NCBI GenBank assembly: GCA_963768025.1
Contig: CAVYGM010000014.1
Coordinates: 6,340 to 70,339 of the forward strand
Reading direction: 5' to 3'
DNA from: CAVYGM01 sp963768025
Lineage (GTDB): Bacteria > Bacteroidota > Bacteroidia > Cytophagales > Spirosomataceae
DNA: 64,000 bases
Below, in pieces: positions 52,473 through 63,482 of the stretch. A model generated the notes under the pieces. The model did not search any database. It was not told where the DNA came from and was given only the letters and a program-made list of their open reading frames with translations. The translations under genes were made by a program, and so were the position numbers. The stretch's first letter is position 1. Every line of letters starts with the position of its first letter.

Positions 52473-53934
52473 ATGAGACTACCTAAATTACTTACTTACG
52501 CTTTTTTGGCCGTTGGCATCTCCTCCTTTATGGGATGTTCGCGAAACCCCGTAACGGGAAAAAAAGAGCTGATTCTAATGTCGAAAGAGCAGGAAATAGC
52601 CATCGGCCAGGAATCCCACCCATCGATTGTGGCCAGTATGGGCCTATACGATAACAAGAACCTGCAATTGTTCATTAATGAAAAAGGGAAATCCATGGCG
52701 ACGATTTCGCACCGCCCCGACCTTCCCTACCAGTTTTTTATCGTGGATTCCCCGGTGGTCAATGCCTTTGCGGTACCAGGTGGGTACGTATATTTTACGC
52801 GGGGTATCATGGCTCACTTCAACAACGAAGCCGAATTTGCCGGTGTACTAGGCCATGAGATTGGGCACATTACGGCCCGTCACTCCGCTCGTCAGCAAAC
52901 CAGCCAATTGCTGGGACAGATAGGGCTTATTGCCGGTGCCATTGCCGTGCCTCAACTCGCCGAAACCATACAGCAGGGACTTGGGCTGTTTTTGCTCAGT
53001 TACAGCCGGGCTCACGAAACAGAGTCAGATCAGATCGGGGTTGGCTACTCCAGCAAGATCGGCTACGATGCCAAAGAGATGGCCGACTTCTTTGGCACTC
53101 TAAAACGAATTAGCGAGAAAAGTGGTCAAATTATCCCCACGTTTCAGTCCACCCACCCTGATCCGGGCAATCGGCAGAAAAAGGTAAACGAACTGGCCGT
53201 AGAGTACCAGAAGACAAATCCGGGTAGCTACGATGTAAACCGCGACCAATACCTGCGCCGAATTGATGGCATTATCTACGGGGAAGATCCCAAGCAGGGA
53301 TTTGTCGAAAATCAGATGTTTTATCATCCTGAGCTGAAATTCCAATTTCCCGTACCCAGAGGGTGGCAGTACGAAAACTCCCCCGCGCAGTTTCAGATGG
53401 CTCCGAAAGATGGGAAGGCGGCCATGATTTTTACCCTGGCCCAGGGCAACTCACTCGATGAAGCCGCCAAAGCCACTTTGCAACAGATGGGCCTTCAGGC
53501 CCAGGAAAGCCAACAGGCTACGATCAACGGCAACCCGGCCATCGTGGTGGTATCGCGCCAGGCACCCCAGGAGGGGCAGGCGCAGCAACAGCAAACCGCC
53601 CAAAACACGGTGCAGGTGGCGTCGTGGTTTATCCAGTATGCAGGCAGCATATATGCCATTCACGGGTTAAGCTACCTGTCTGATTTCAATTCCTACTTTT
53701 CGACTTTCAAAGCCGTAGCCGGAGGATTTGACAAACTAACCGATCGGGACAAACTTAACCGCCAACCAGAACGCATTCAAATAAAAAGTGTGCAGCAAAA
53801 TGGCACATTAAGAAGCGCTTTGGAAAAGCTACAGGATGCCTGCTGCTAAAATGGACGAACTGTCCATTCTGAACGGTATGGATCTGAAAGCCTCTGTAAC
53901 CAAAGGGATGCTGATCAAGACGTTGGGCCAATAA
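52473..53934 (+). CDS. M48-family metalloprotease lipoprotein, BepA-like (3' frameshift)
   Basis: Starting at the ATG 52473 the protein has a lipobox at Cys22 (SFMGC) and the conserved NPVTGKKELILMSKEQE opening of Bacteroidota M48 lipoproteins. The zinc motif HEIGH is at 128-132, with a third ligand Glu in HETESDQIG. A C-terminal domain (about 290-440) is followed by a LysM-like short tail. The uninterrupted frame stops at 53847-53849. One extra base near 53833 hides the natural end MPAAKMDELSILNGMDLKAS to a TAA at 53932-53934. Such proteases degrade misfolded outer-membrane proteins. It is convergent with dsbD. Confidence 0.87.
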
Positions 53935-53942
53935 ACCGATTT

Positions 53943-53995
53943 TATACAAAAAGAGAGGGAGGGATCTTACGTATCCCTCCCTCTCTTTTTGTATA
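53943..53995. terminator. Long bidirectional terminator between M48 and dsbD genes
   Basis: A perfect 23-bp inverted repeat (TATACAAAAAGAGAGGGAGG and three more bases, then a 7-base loop) with A-run and T-run ends. It stands between two convergent genes and serves both. Confidence 0.92.
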
Positions 53996-54006
53996 GGTAG
54001 CCTCCT

Positions 54007-56104
54007 TCAGGATGATTTCCTTTTTGCCTTTCCACTGTCCAAAAACCGGGCGAAGCTAACCGGATCAAGATCGTAGTTTTTGGGCGCTACGAGCAGATTC
54101 CCCTCCTCATCCACCAAGCAATAGTGCGGCTGGGCGTTGTTGTTGTATTTGGTGATTTGCAAATCAGCATTTTGGGCACCGATCGTCTTTTTTACCCGGT
54201 TGTCATAGCTCGATGTGTACCAATCACTTTCGGGAAGTTCGGTTTTATCGTCCACATAGAGCGCTACTACCACGTAGTCATCGCGCAGGCGCTTCAATAC
54301 CGCCGGGTCTGACCATACGCGGGCTTCCATTTCGCGGCAATTGACGCAGCCGTGTCCCGTAAAGTCTATAAAAACGGGCTTGTTCACTTTTTGGGCGTAC
54401 GCCAAGCCCTGCTCATAGTCGAAAAACCCTTCGAGCCCGTGGGGAAGTTCAAATAGATCGTTGTACTTGGGTACTTCGCCCAGCGACGACGTAGATACCG
54501 GGGCCATACCCCGCTGACTGAGGTCAAAATCGTTGGTAGATTGGGGGGGCAGATAGCCCGACAAGGCTTTCAGCGGAGCACCCCACATGCCGGGAATCAT
54601 GTAGACCACAAAAACGAAGGTTATGATCGCCAGTAATATTCGGGGTACGCTCTACGCTTTCGATCGGTGAATCATGGGAAGTCCGGATTTTTCCGAGCAA
54701 ATAAAAGCCCAACATGGAAAAAATCACAATCCAGAAAGCCAGAAAAACCTCCCGATCCAGCAGATGCCAATGGTATACCTGATCGGCGATGCTGAGAAAT
54801 TTGAGCGCCAGGGCCAGCTCCAGAAAACCCAGGACAACTTTTACCGTATTGAGCCATCCACCCGACTTGGGCAGGCTTTTGAGCCACTGCGGAAAAAGGG
54901 CAAATAGGGTAAACGGAATGGCAAAGGCCGACGAGAAAGCCACCATGCCCACGATGGGTTTTATTACCTCGCCACCCGCCGATGCCACGAGCAAGCTACC
55001 CACAATGGGGCCTGTGCAGGAAAAAGATACCAGTACCAGCGTAAAAGCCATGAAAAAGATCCCCAACCAGTCACCGCGATCGGCCCGGGAGTCTACTTGG
55101 TTGACAAACGAACTCGGCAACACAATTTCAAAAAGACCCAAGAAAGAAAGACCGAAGACGAAGAAGGTTAGGAAAAATAAAACATTGGGCAGCCAGTGCG
55201 TACTTACAAAATTGGCAAAGGCCGGACCATTGACCCGGGAAACAACAGTACCAATGAGGGTGTAAATCAGAATGATAGAGAGCCCATATATCAGTGCTTT
55301 GAATTTCCCACCCTTCTGCTTGGTAAAAAAACTGACGGTCATGGGAATAATTGGAAAAACGCAGGGAGTGAGCAACGCTACCAAGCCCGATAGAAAGGCT
55401 GCAATGGCAAATGTCCACAGCGAGTTTGCTCCGGTATCCGCCCCTTTGGAGGTGAGTGGATCCTCTGCCGTCGTGAGTACAGGTGTAGTCTGCTCGGCAG
55501 AATCCGTTACCTCAGTTGCTAACCCAGAGTCAGGCAAAGAGGCCTGAACTGCTTCGGAGAAAGTCCCGGGAGTGGAAGCCAATTCCGTAGAGCTAGCTTG
55601 CCCATTAGGGGCACCTTTTATATCGGCGGCCGTTACCTGCAAGCCCGAAAAGGTAAAATCGTTATTTCCCAGTACGCAAAGCCCCGAGACCTCCGAGCAG
55701 GTTTGGTAAATGGCCGAGGCTTTAATGACGGGGTTGGGTTGTAAGACACGCACCGTTTGCCGGAATTCAGCCTTGGCAATAAAGTAGGTAATATCGCCCT
55801 GCCATATTTCGTCAAACTTTTTCTTCGGTTTTATGGGAGTCAGCTTGCCTACCTTTTCAAAAGTAGCATTGGGTTGCAGGGTAATTTCAGTCAGAGTAGG
55901 ACCTAGATCAGCGTCGAAATCGGAGGAGTACAAGTACCAGCCCGGATCAATGGTAGCTTTGAAAATGAGATCCACTGTTTCGCCCACTTTGACATTGGTT
56001 TTGGAAAAAGTGTGCGTCCAGGTAGCGTGGCGCTGTACCTGCGCCAGGGCAAGTGTACTGATCAGGAGCAAAGAAGCCAGAAAACCGGCGGTAATTCGAT
56101 TCAT
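54007..56104 (-). pseudogene. dsbD: Thiol:disulfide interchange protein DsbD (one frameshift)
   Basis: The ATG at 56104 gives a signal peptide cut near ALA-QV. The N-terminal alpha-like domain carries its cysteine pair in YQTCSEVSGLC. A Ser/Thr/Ala-rich linker follows, then the eight-helix membrane domain with cysteines in LLTPCVFPI and SFSCTGPIV. A frameshift near 54640 leads to the last helix and the thioredoxin-like gamma domain with GHGCVNCREM (CxxC), ending at 54007. DsbD carries electrons from cytoplasmic thioredoxin to periplasmic reductases. Both halves are complete, so a single consensus error is likely. Confidence 0.88.
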
Positions 56105-56200
56105 GTTATTCCGTAACGTTTCATTTTCAGCTAGTACGCAAAGGTACAACGCTTCGTGTACCTGGTACCTATACTATCAGACAAGGTAACAATTTCGATC

Positions 56201-56236
56201 AAAAAAAATTCGCCGCCCCGGATTAGGAGCAGCGAA
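56201..56236 (-). terminator. Rho-independent terminator of the PhyH gene
   Basis: On the minus strand TTCGCTGCTCC pairs with GGGGCGGCGAA (two G-T pairs), followed by eight T. It lies about 37 bases after the PhyH stop. Confidence 0.88.
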
Positions 56237-56272
56237 TCGCAATGGGAGTAGACCCTTTCTATCATCTGATTA

Positions 56273-57110
56273 TCAGGGGTAGCTAAACAATAGTGGGTTA
56301 AGCGCACTGTCAGGAACTGTACCTATCTCTTTGCTATCCAGCCAGGTACGCCAATCGGCTTCCTGAAACTTATTGGTGGGCGGCACGATGGTCTGATCTT
56401 TATCCATATAAATCATCGTCATCACCCCTTGCGGGCTGGTCGAAATGGTTGGACCGGCGCGGTGAAATGTCCAACCGGCGTGGAAGCTTACCTCACCCAG
56501 GTCGAACGGGGTATCATGCATCACGAAGTTCTGCTGCTGAAGTTCATCGGCCAGAATTTTTTCGCTTTCATCGCTAATCTCCATGTCCCGGCCAATTTCA
56601 ACTGCTGACTCTTTCTCGGCAAAGGCCAGCGGTCCCATTTCCATGGGTGTTGCCTGTAACGGTATCCAGACGGTAACGGTATTGGCGGATGCCAGTGGCC
56701 AGTAGAACTGATCGGCGTGCCAGGGCGTTATGCCGCCCGATGGTTCTTTGTACAGGGCCTGATCGTGGTAAATCCGAACGCCCTTAACGCCCATCAGGTC
56801 GGTGGCGATTTTGGCAAGTCGCTTTGAAAAAACGAACTTCTTTGGCTTCTTCATTTTCCCGCCACAGATTCATGATTTGGAGAAAAGCTCTCTCGTATGT
56901 GGTTCGCTCTTCCATCGGTTTGATGAGCGTATTGAGTCGGATTACCTCGCTGGTAATCAGCTGGCCGTAGAAGTCAAGTACCTCCGGGCTCAGAACGTTT
57001 TTCAATTTTACGTAGCCATACTCCCGGTAAAACTGTACCGCGTCGGCGGGGAGTGTGTAAGGTTCGTCCAAGAAATTCAAAAGGGTTTTTTTGTCAATTG
57101 TGGCTGGCAT
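56273..57110 (-). pseudogene. Phytanoyl-CoA dioxygenase (PhyH) family protein (one frameshift)
   Basis: About 280 residues across two frames joined near 56822. The iron site of the 2-oxoglutarate dioxygenase fold is readable: HADQFYW (HxD) and the distal histidine in FHAGWTFHRAGPT, followed by an arginine that binds 2-oxoglutarate. PhyH relatives hydroxylate small metabolites; the substrate here is unknown. It is divergent from an AraC-type regulator 147 bases away, a layout that suggests it is that regulator's target. No signal peptide. Confidence 0.82.
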
Positions 57111-57257
57111 ATACAGGTTGGGTTTAGGTATAGTCTTTTTTTAAGCAAATATCCGCACAGATTCCAATCCAAATAATTCAACTTTTTACCAAAATATGTA
57201 CTACATTGACTATTTTTGGCTCAGCTATGGCAATATTCTGATAAAAATAGATAGTTT

Positions 57258-58131
57258 GTGAAACCCTCTATTGAAAAAATAGACTTGGGGGGCGAACGCT
57301 CGCTGATGGTGAGACACCTGACCATGCCCTACTTTGACGCGCCCGTACCATTACCATCCCGAATACGAACTTACCTATATACGCAAAGGGTACGGACAAC
57401 GCTTTGTGGGCGATTCGGTGGAGCGATACCGGGAGGGCGATTTTGTGTTGCTGGGTCCCAATTTGGCTCATTTTTGGCGGAGTGATGCCGATTTTTATGA
57501 CACACGACAGGGGCTCGTGAGCGAATCCATTGTTATTCAGTTTCAAAGCACCCTCGTGGATCGGCTCCTGAGACCGTTCCCGGAGTTCGGGCCCTTGGTG
57601 TCGGTACTTGCTCAGGCCGATCGTGGAGTGATTTTTGAAACTGATTCGGATTATTCCGCTGGCTATGAGTCTTTTTTGCTTGACATATGTACCGCCCCCG
57701 CGACCGGCCAAGTACTCTTTTTCCTGCAACTTCTTCATTCCCTTTCGGGTCACCCGCATACCCGACTGCTCGCGGGAGAAAACTATTCCTCCCGACCGAG
57801 CGACGCCGAAACCAACCGCATGGGACGCATCCTGGACTACACTATCCTTCATTTCAGGGATCCCGTAACCCTTGCCGAAATAGCCGAAGTGGCACACCTG
57901 AGCGAGCCAGCGTTTTGTCGCTATTTTCAAAAAAGAACCCGTAAAACCTATTTCACCTACCTCAACGAGCTTCGGATGAGTCACGCGCGGCAGCTATTGA
58001 TCGAGACGAGCATGAGTATTAGCCAGGTAGCCCTGGAAGCGGGCTTCCAGAACCTGTCGTATTTCCATCGCCTTTTCCGCAAACAAACCCAATATAGTCC
58101 TCTGCACTTTCGGAGGTTGTACGGAGAGTGA
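57258..58131 (+). pseudogene. AraC family transcriptional regulator (one frameshift)
   Basis: The GTG at 57258 begins KPSIEKIDLGGERSLMVRHL. An extra G near 57345 shifts the frame, and the next frame continues at once with YHYHPEYELTYIRKGYG, a cupin sensor strand. The two AraC helix-turn-helix units are VTLAEIAEVAHLSEPAFCRY and MSISQVALEAGFQNLSYFHR, followed by the PLHFRR tail. It senses a small ligand in the cupin and probably controls the divergent PhyH gene. The rest of the frame is intact to 58131. Confidence 0.85.
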
Positions 58132-58617
58132 AGAGCCTGCGGGAGCATTGCGGATTTCACGTATATCCTGGATAGGACACTCGCTCTTTCCAGCCATAAT
58201 GTAAAATTGCCTCCACTCAATATCATTGACCCCAGGCGAAGAATAATTGATGAAATATTTTCCCACCACCGAAGTACGAGCAAAAATTTTTTCAAAAAAA
58301 TTTTTGCTCGTACTTCGGATCGTCCGGGACTATTCTGCTGATCCCAATTCCGGTTGGGATGTTAGATCATTTTTTTTGACTTGGTTGCTTTTCCAGCGTA
58401 TAGGTGGCCTTTTCGAGCTTATGCATTAGGAAAAACCATATTTTACGTAACCGAAAATAACCTCACAATCACCTATTTAAAATTGATTTTGGGGGTGGCC
58501 GTTTATTGAGTAAATAAAGTAAAGAAGCTTCCCAAAAAAAAAAATTAAAACCAAGTGTGACTTTGTATCGTTTGTCTGTCTAATTATCAAACTTAAAAAA
58601 GACATTGTAGAAAAAAA
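58132..58617. other. Intergenic region with palindrome, hairpin and A-run
   Basis: No supported gene in 486 bases. It holds a 50-bp inverted repeat (58269-58318), a 7-bp hairpin ATCCCAA/TTGGGAT (58341-58360) and a run of eleven A (58534-58544). The AT-rich last 120 bases must contain the promoter of the subunit-chaperone-usher-like locus. TGACTTTG near 58557 is a possible -7 element without a clear -33 partner. Confidence 0.5.
58269..58318. repeat. 50-bp near-perfect palindrome
   Basis: CCGAAGTACGAGCAAAAATT and its reverse complement face each other, with arms of about 24 bases and almost no loop. It is much longer than an ordinary terminator and has no coding role. It could be the 3' end of the AraC transcript, an integration scar or a small mobile palindrome. 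Confidence 0.85.
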
Positions 58618-59181
58618 ATGAAAAAAGTACAATTTTTGGCCCTCGTGGCCATGCTCTCAGGTGCCGTAGTGGAGGTTAGTGCGCAAGACAACAACACCGA
58701 CAATCATCAGATTACCGTAGTAGTACCAAATGTGGCACTGCTGGACTTAGAATCAAGCGTAGCTAAAAACTTTACGGCTGCTTTTGCCCAACCTACCCCC
58801 CTGGAAGCTGGACAAAAAGTAACCGTGCCCAACAACAACAACGATGTCTGGTTGAACTACTCTTCGATCATTCCGGGCTCGGTGACCTCACGGACGGTGA
58901 AAGTGAAAGCCAGTGCGGTGTTGCCCGGTGTGGGTATTGGTGTGGTAGCCGGTGCGGCTACGGCGAGCGGTAAAGGTACCTTGGGCACCCCTACGGCGCT
59001 TGTGACGCTTACTACGGCCGACCAGTCCATCATTACAGGAATCGGAAGTGCTTACACCGAAACCGGTGCTGCCAACGGACATCAGCTAACGTACTCCTTC
59101 ACGGCGCTGGATGCAGACTACGCGGCACTACGCGCTGCCAGTACAGCCGTGACTGTTACCTATACGCTGGTTGATAACTAG
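58618..59181 (+). CDS. Putative surface-fibre subunit (first gene of chaperone-usher-like locus)
   Basis: 187 residues with a signal peptide cut near VSA-QD. The mature protein is all-beta: Thr/Val/Ala/Gly-rich strands, no cysteine, a WLNYSS motif near residue 79, and a last strand TAVTVTYTLVDN of alternating hydrophobic residues. The same WLN(Y/F)S motif and final strand return in the gene at 62958. This is the make-up of pilus or coat subunits (spore-coat-U or DUF4402-like), but I cannot name the family. It is the first of five genes on the strand and is followed by a hairpin that may reduce read-through, as expected for a major subunit. Confidence 0.6.
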   Translation: MKKVQFLALVAMLSGAVVEVSAQDNNTDNHQITVVVPNVALLDLESSVAKNFTAAFAQPTPLEAGQKVTVPNNNNDVWLNYSSIIPGSVTSRTVKVKASAVLPGVGIGVVAGAATASGKGTLGTPTALVTLTTADQSIITGIGSAYTETGAANGHQLTYSFTALDADYAALRAASTAVTVTYTLVDN

Positions 59182-59196
59182 CAGATATTATCGGGT

Positions 59197-59230
59197 AAGT
59201 GGGGGCTGGTAAAGTTGCTGGCTCCCACTT
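59197..59230 (+). promoter_or_regulatory. Possible attenuator hairpin after the first subunit gene
   Basis: AAGTGGG and CCCACTT form a stem, with partly paired GGC/GCT inside and an 18-20-base loop, 16 bases after the stop codon. There is no long T-run, so it may stabilise the upstream mRNA or cause partial termination. Confidence 0.45.
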
Positions 59231-59257
59231 GTCTAACTTATTATTGCTCAATAGACT

Positions 59258-60043
59258 GTGAAGAAAAGCATTTATATCTGGATAGTTCTTTTGTTGGGAT
59301 CGTTTTCGTCGTATGCCAATATCGTTGTACTGAACGGATTGACTCATACCCATCAGATTCAGGCCGGCGGCGTATTTTCTGGTAAGATTACGGTACGTAA
59401 CGACGGAGCCAAGGAAACTCGTTTTTTGGTATATAAGCAGGATCTCCGGTTTCAATGCGCTGAATCGTCCATTCAATATACCGACGTCAATAGCCACAGT
59501 AATTCACTGGCCAATTGGATAGAAACCAACGTAGAGGAAAAAATCCTGGCGCCCTCCGAAGAATATAATCTTTTCTATACCATCCGGATTCCGGCCGACT
59601 TGGACAGTTTGGGTTCGTATTGGACCATGCTCATGATCGAAGGCGCCGAGCCCGTGCGGGAGGAAACCAGCCAAGGAGTGGTCGTAGGATCCAAGGTGCG
59701 GTACGGTATACAGGTCATAGCGGATGTAGGCGCTTTTCAAAGTCCCCAATTGCAATTCCTGGATGCCCAAATCCTCAGCAACCCCGTCAACACGAAGTAC
59801 CTGAGCGCAAAAATCCAGAATACAGGTAAGTTTTCAGTTTCGGTTAAGATTAATCTGGAAATCTACAATTCTGCCGGACAGAAAATAAAAACGATCGAGG
59901 GCCTTTCCCGGCGAATTTATCCGACCAACTGTAATCAGTTCGATATTGATCTGAGCACGCTTCCTGCGGGTAAGTACGAAGCAATTCTGGTGGCCGATAA
60001 CGGGAAAGATCTATTTGGCACCAACATCAGTCTTGATATCTGA
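59258..60043 (+). CDS. Putative periplasmic chaperone-like two-domain Ig protein
   Basis: 261 residues from a GTG start at 59258, with a signal peptide ending near SYA-NI. Two beta-sandwich domains are expected: about 22-150 (GGVFSGKITVRNDGAKETRF, then KILAPSEEYNLFYTIRIPAD) and about 155-261 (SAKIQNTGKFSVSVKINLEI, then SRRIYPTNCNQFDIDL). The first resembles PapD-like and DUF916-like domains that hold extended strands; the second resembles the following Ig-like domain. Size, two-domain build and position between subunit and barrel genes match a fimbrial chaperone. No family signature proves it, so the role is inferred. Confidence 0.6.
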   Translation: MKKSIYIWIVLLLGSFSSYANIVVLNGLTHTHQIQAGGVFSGKITVRNDGAKETRFLVYKQDLRFQCAESSIQYTDVNSHSNSLANWIETNVEEKILAPSEEYNLFYTIRIPADLDSLGSYWTMLMIEGAEPVREETSQGVVVGSKVRYGIQVIADVGAFQSPQLQFLDAQILSNPVNTKYLSAKIQNTGKFSVSVKINLEIYNSAGQKIKTIEGLSRRIYPTNCNQFDIDLSTLPAGKYEAILVADNGKDLFGTNISLDI

Positions 60044-60116
60044 TACCCCTCCCTTCTGATTTTCATAATTCTCCTACTTCCTGATTTACTCCTTTGATCG
60101 ACTCGATCGTCTGATC

Positions 60117-62961
60117 TTGAAAACGCTTTTTTTCATACTCTTGCTGGCTATTCTCACCTCGGTGTGTGCTTTCGGGCAATCGGAGGTTGAAATCAGCGTG
60201 TCGGATTTTGATCGTTCCATTCAGCCGGGAGGGTATTTTACTGTGTTGTATGATGTGATTACGAATACCGAAAAAGACGCCAACCTTAGCGATAGCCTAA
60301 CCCTGCCTCAGGGCTGGACTATCCTGACCAAAAAAGTGGTTGGATCTGAGGACTCTGCCCAGAAAGTCCGGTGGATTTACACCATAGCTTCCTCACGGTT
60401 CGCGGCCTCCTCCGACTATCCCATTTCCCTGGGGTTGTACGCAGGGGACAGGCTTTTAGGGCAGAAGGAAATCCAGGTCAGGATCAACCGGGTCAGAAAA
60501 GTAGAAGTCATTGCCTTGTCGCAGCCGGAGTACGCCAAAGAAGGAGAGGAGCTAACCGTCGAATACCTGATTCAGAACAGTGGCAACACCACCGAAACCT
60601 TCAAGCTGAATACCGGCCGGGGCGAGGTGGAGTTTGACTCCTTGCTGTGGGCGTTCAGGAACACCCAAAAAGCGAGCAGTGATTTTCCGAATCAAAAACG
60701 GAGCAATAATGAAGATTTCAAGATAGAAGCCGGGCGGGAAAACGCGCTGATCGAAGGAGACTCGCTGGTGATGCGCCCGAATACGTCTCAGAAAATTACA
60801 GTCAGGCAACTGGTTCCTCAGACCGACCTGGGCTATTGGATGGCCTCCTCGGATCTTATGCTTACCAGTAACCAGGATCCGGCCCCTATTTTTGCTTCCG
60901 TGTCGGTGCCGGTTTACTCCACGACTACCCGGAAAAGCGACCCGTATCTGCGTTTTCCCATCGAAGTCGGAGTAGGGTACCTCAGCTATACCCTGGGCGA
61001 CAAAGTGCTATCGGGCTACCAGTACCACCTGCGCGGGGAGGGGAACCTGGACTTTGCAAAGAAACACTATCTGGATTTTCTGGTGTCGGGCCCTAGTCAG
61101 TTCCGGTTTCCGGCCGTGGGAAGCTACGACCAGTATTCGGTTTCGTATTCTTATAAAGCCAAAACGTTCGTTACGGCGGGCGACTACCTTTTCCGGCTCA
61201 ATAACCTCATGGAGTTCGGGCGGTTCGGCCGGGGATTAAGGGTAGAGCAGCAAATTGGTAAAACCAGCGTCATGGGCTTTTATCAGAAAACCCGGTTTTT
61301 TCCCGAGCAGAAGGATTCTTTCGGCGGTCAATTCACGTACCATGCCAGTGAGTCCACCAAGTTTTCACTCAGTTATATTGCCAAAAACCTGGTTGAAAAT
61401 TCGACCAGCTTTCGCTCCGATCTGGTGGGTGTTTCGGCCCATGTAAAAAAAGACAGACTAGTGCTGGAAACCGAGGTATCGGCTGGAAAGGCGAAAAATA
61501 AGTTGGATTTTGCCGTTTTCAACCAGCTCAACTACACTTTGGGGCGGTTTAATCTCAGTAGCAATGCGGTGTATGCCGGCAAAAACTACTACGGATTTTA
61601 CAAAAACAGCGTTCAGTTCGTTAACAACCTCACCTATGCGGTAAGCCGTAAAATCAACGTAGGGGTCAATAGCAATATAACCCGCATTAACCCGAGCCTG
61701 GATGTGAATGTGTACGCTACGTCCCCCAATAGCGTATCCAGTATGGTTTTTGCCTCATTTCAGCCCAGCGCCCGGCATTTATTCTTCGTAAATTATACCC
61801 AACAGGAACGCGAAGACAAGCAAATGCCCGCTCAGTTTCACTTTAAAGAGGATTTTGGTAATTTCTCGTACAACCTGAACGCGCCAAAGCTTACCCTCTT
61901 TTTCCAGACGCGGTACGGATACGCCCAAAACCTGCTGGTACCCGACCGGTCTACCCGCCAGCAGTCGATCTCAAACGTTTTGCAGCCCTCCGTCAGGACT
62001 TTGCCCTGGCTGTGGCTGGGAGGCTACCTGGAGCATCAGTACACCAGCAAATTTTCAAACACCGACCAGCTCCAGAACTTAGTGTATTACGGCGGCAGCG
62101 TGCGGGTCAACTACAAGAAAAATCTAAACGTGAATTTATCGTACCGCAACAACTACGCCCCGGACGAGTTTTTTACGAAGCGTAGCTTCATGGATGCATC
62201 GGTGATGTTGAACATGAAACATCATCAGTTGAGTCTGACCGGTGGCCGGGCCTTTTTGCCGAATGCAGCTACGATCAACCAAAATACCTTGTTCTTCAAT
62301 GTGCGGTACACCCTGAAACTCAACGCTCCGTTGCGGAAAAACCGGAACCTGGGCATGGTGAGTGGTACCATCAGAGGTTTGTCGGACGACATTAGCCCCG
62401 CTGGCATCCTATTACAGTTAGGGCAGCAGAAAGTGGTTACCGATAGTGAGGGCCGATTTTCCTTTCGCGGATCTGGTACCAGACAAGTATTACCTGCGCG
62501 TGTTGACTCCCTTGTCGGAAAAGGGTATCGTGCCCGTTCATAAAGGGCCCGTGGAAGTCACTATTCAGCCGGAAAGTAAGCAGAGCATTGAGGTGGACTT
62601 TGTCAAGGCAGGCAGCATAAAGGGGAGCATAACCATGGAGGATTTGGGCAAAGATGACGATGCGAAAGCCGACCCTTCGAACCCCGTAATTATCGTGAAA
62701 TTGTACAACGAGACCGAGAGCTTCCTGACGATGGTGAACGAGAAGAGTGAATTCTCCTTCGGCGAAGTAAAGCCCGGCCTGTGGAATGTAAAGGCGATTG
62801 TGAAGAGCGAGCAGGAACGGTACGAGGTGGTCAACGAAGAACGGTCATTGAATCTGGAATCGGGCAAGGTAGCTCAGCTCACTTTTGTGACCCGCCCCAT
62901 CGAAAGAAAAATTTATTTTTCTAAACAAGGATTTAACCTGACCGCCAAGGGTAAAGAATGA
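60117..62961 (+). pseudogene. Putative usher-like outer-membrane barrel with Ig-like ends (one frameshift)
   Basis: About 948 residues from a TTG at 60117, with a signal peptide ending near AFG-QS. Two Ig-like domains come first (about 22-125 and 126-270, with EEVTVEYLIQNSGNTTETFK-like strands). A long region (about 280-760) of alternating aromatic and polar strands rich in Tyr/Asn/Phe follows, typical of a large outer-membrane barrel. After a shift near 62463 there are two short beta domains of the CarboxypepD/CNA-B kind (DSEGRFSF, then SEFSFGEVKPGLWNVKAIV). The N-terminal domains, barrel and C-terminal pair parallel fimbrial ushers in length and order, though I see no PapC motif. The stop overlaps the next start (ATGA). 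Confidence 0.6.
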
Positions 62962-63482
62962 AATTAACGGCACTTTGTTTCTTTCTGGGATTGAGTAGCT
63001 GCCTGGCGCAAAGAACGGCTTCGGTGGGGGTGAGTGTTTCGCTGCCCAGTGTGGCACTTGTGGATGTTGCACCCAACAATACGGGACTGATCTTCAATGT
63101 AACGGCACCTACGGAGGGCGGGCTTCGGGCAATCACTTCCACCAACAGCACCAAATGGCTTAATTTTACCTCGGCGGTAGCCACGGGAACCACTCGTAAT
63201 ATCAGGGTGCAGATGACGGGAGCCTTACCTACGGGTATCAGTTTGAGCCTGGCTACTTCTGCCTACTCGGGCAGCGGCGCGGGTGTCCTCGGGACTCGGG
63301 TTGCCTCTATTGTGCTAAGCACCACCTCTCAGGCGGTAATCAGTGGCATCGGCGGAGCCTTCACGGGGGATGGGGCCAACAATGGGTATAATCTCACGTA
63401 TTCTCTGACCCTTGCCAATTACGCCCTGCTACGCGCTCAGAGTAGTACGGTTTCGATCGTCTATACTATTGTTGATAACTGA
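62958..63482 (+). CDS. Putative surface-fibre subunit (paralogue of 58618 gene)
   Basis: 174 residues with a signal peptide cut near CLA-QR. It shares with the first gene of the locus the SVALVDV/NVALLDL opening, the WLNFTS motif, the Gly/Ala/Ser-rich middle, the AVISGIGGAFTGDGANNGY/SIITGIGSAYTETGAANGH segment and the last strand TVSIVYTIVDN. It has no cysteine. The ATG overlaps the usher-like stop as ATGA, so translation is coupled. Position after the barrel gene fits a minor subunit. Confidence 0.65.
   Translation: MKLTALCFFLGLSSCLAQRTASVGVSVSLPSVALVDVAPNNTGLIFNVTAPTEGGLRAITSTNSTKWLNFTSAVATGTTRNIRVQMTGALPTGISLSLATSAYSGSGAGVLGTRVASIVLSTTSQAVISGIGGAFTGDGANNGYNLTYSLTLANYALLRAQSSTVSIVYTIVDN

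Noticed and set aside
58618..63482. WxL-type cell-wall system (DUF916 with WxL domains)
   Set aside because: The WLN motif is in the middle of the proteins, not in a C-terminal WxL domain, and the locus has a large outer-membrane barrel, which fits a Gram-negative envelope.
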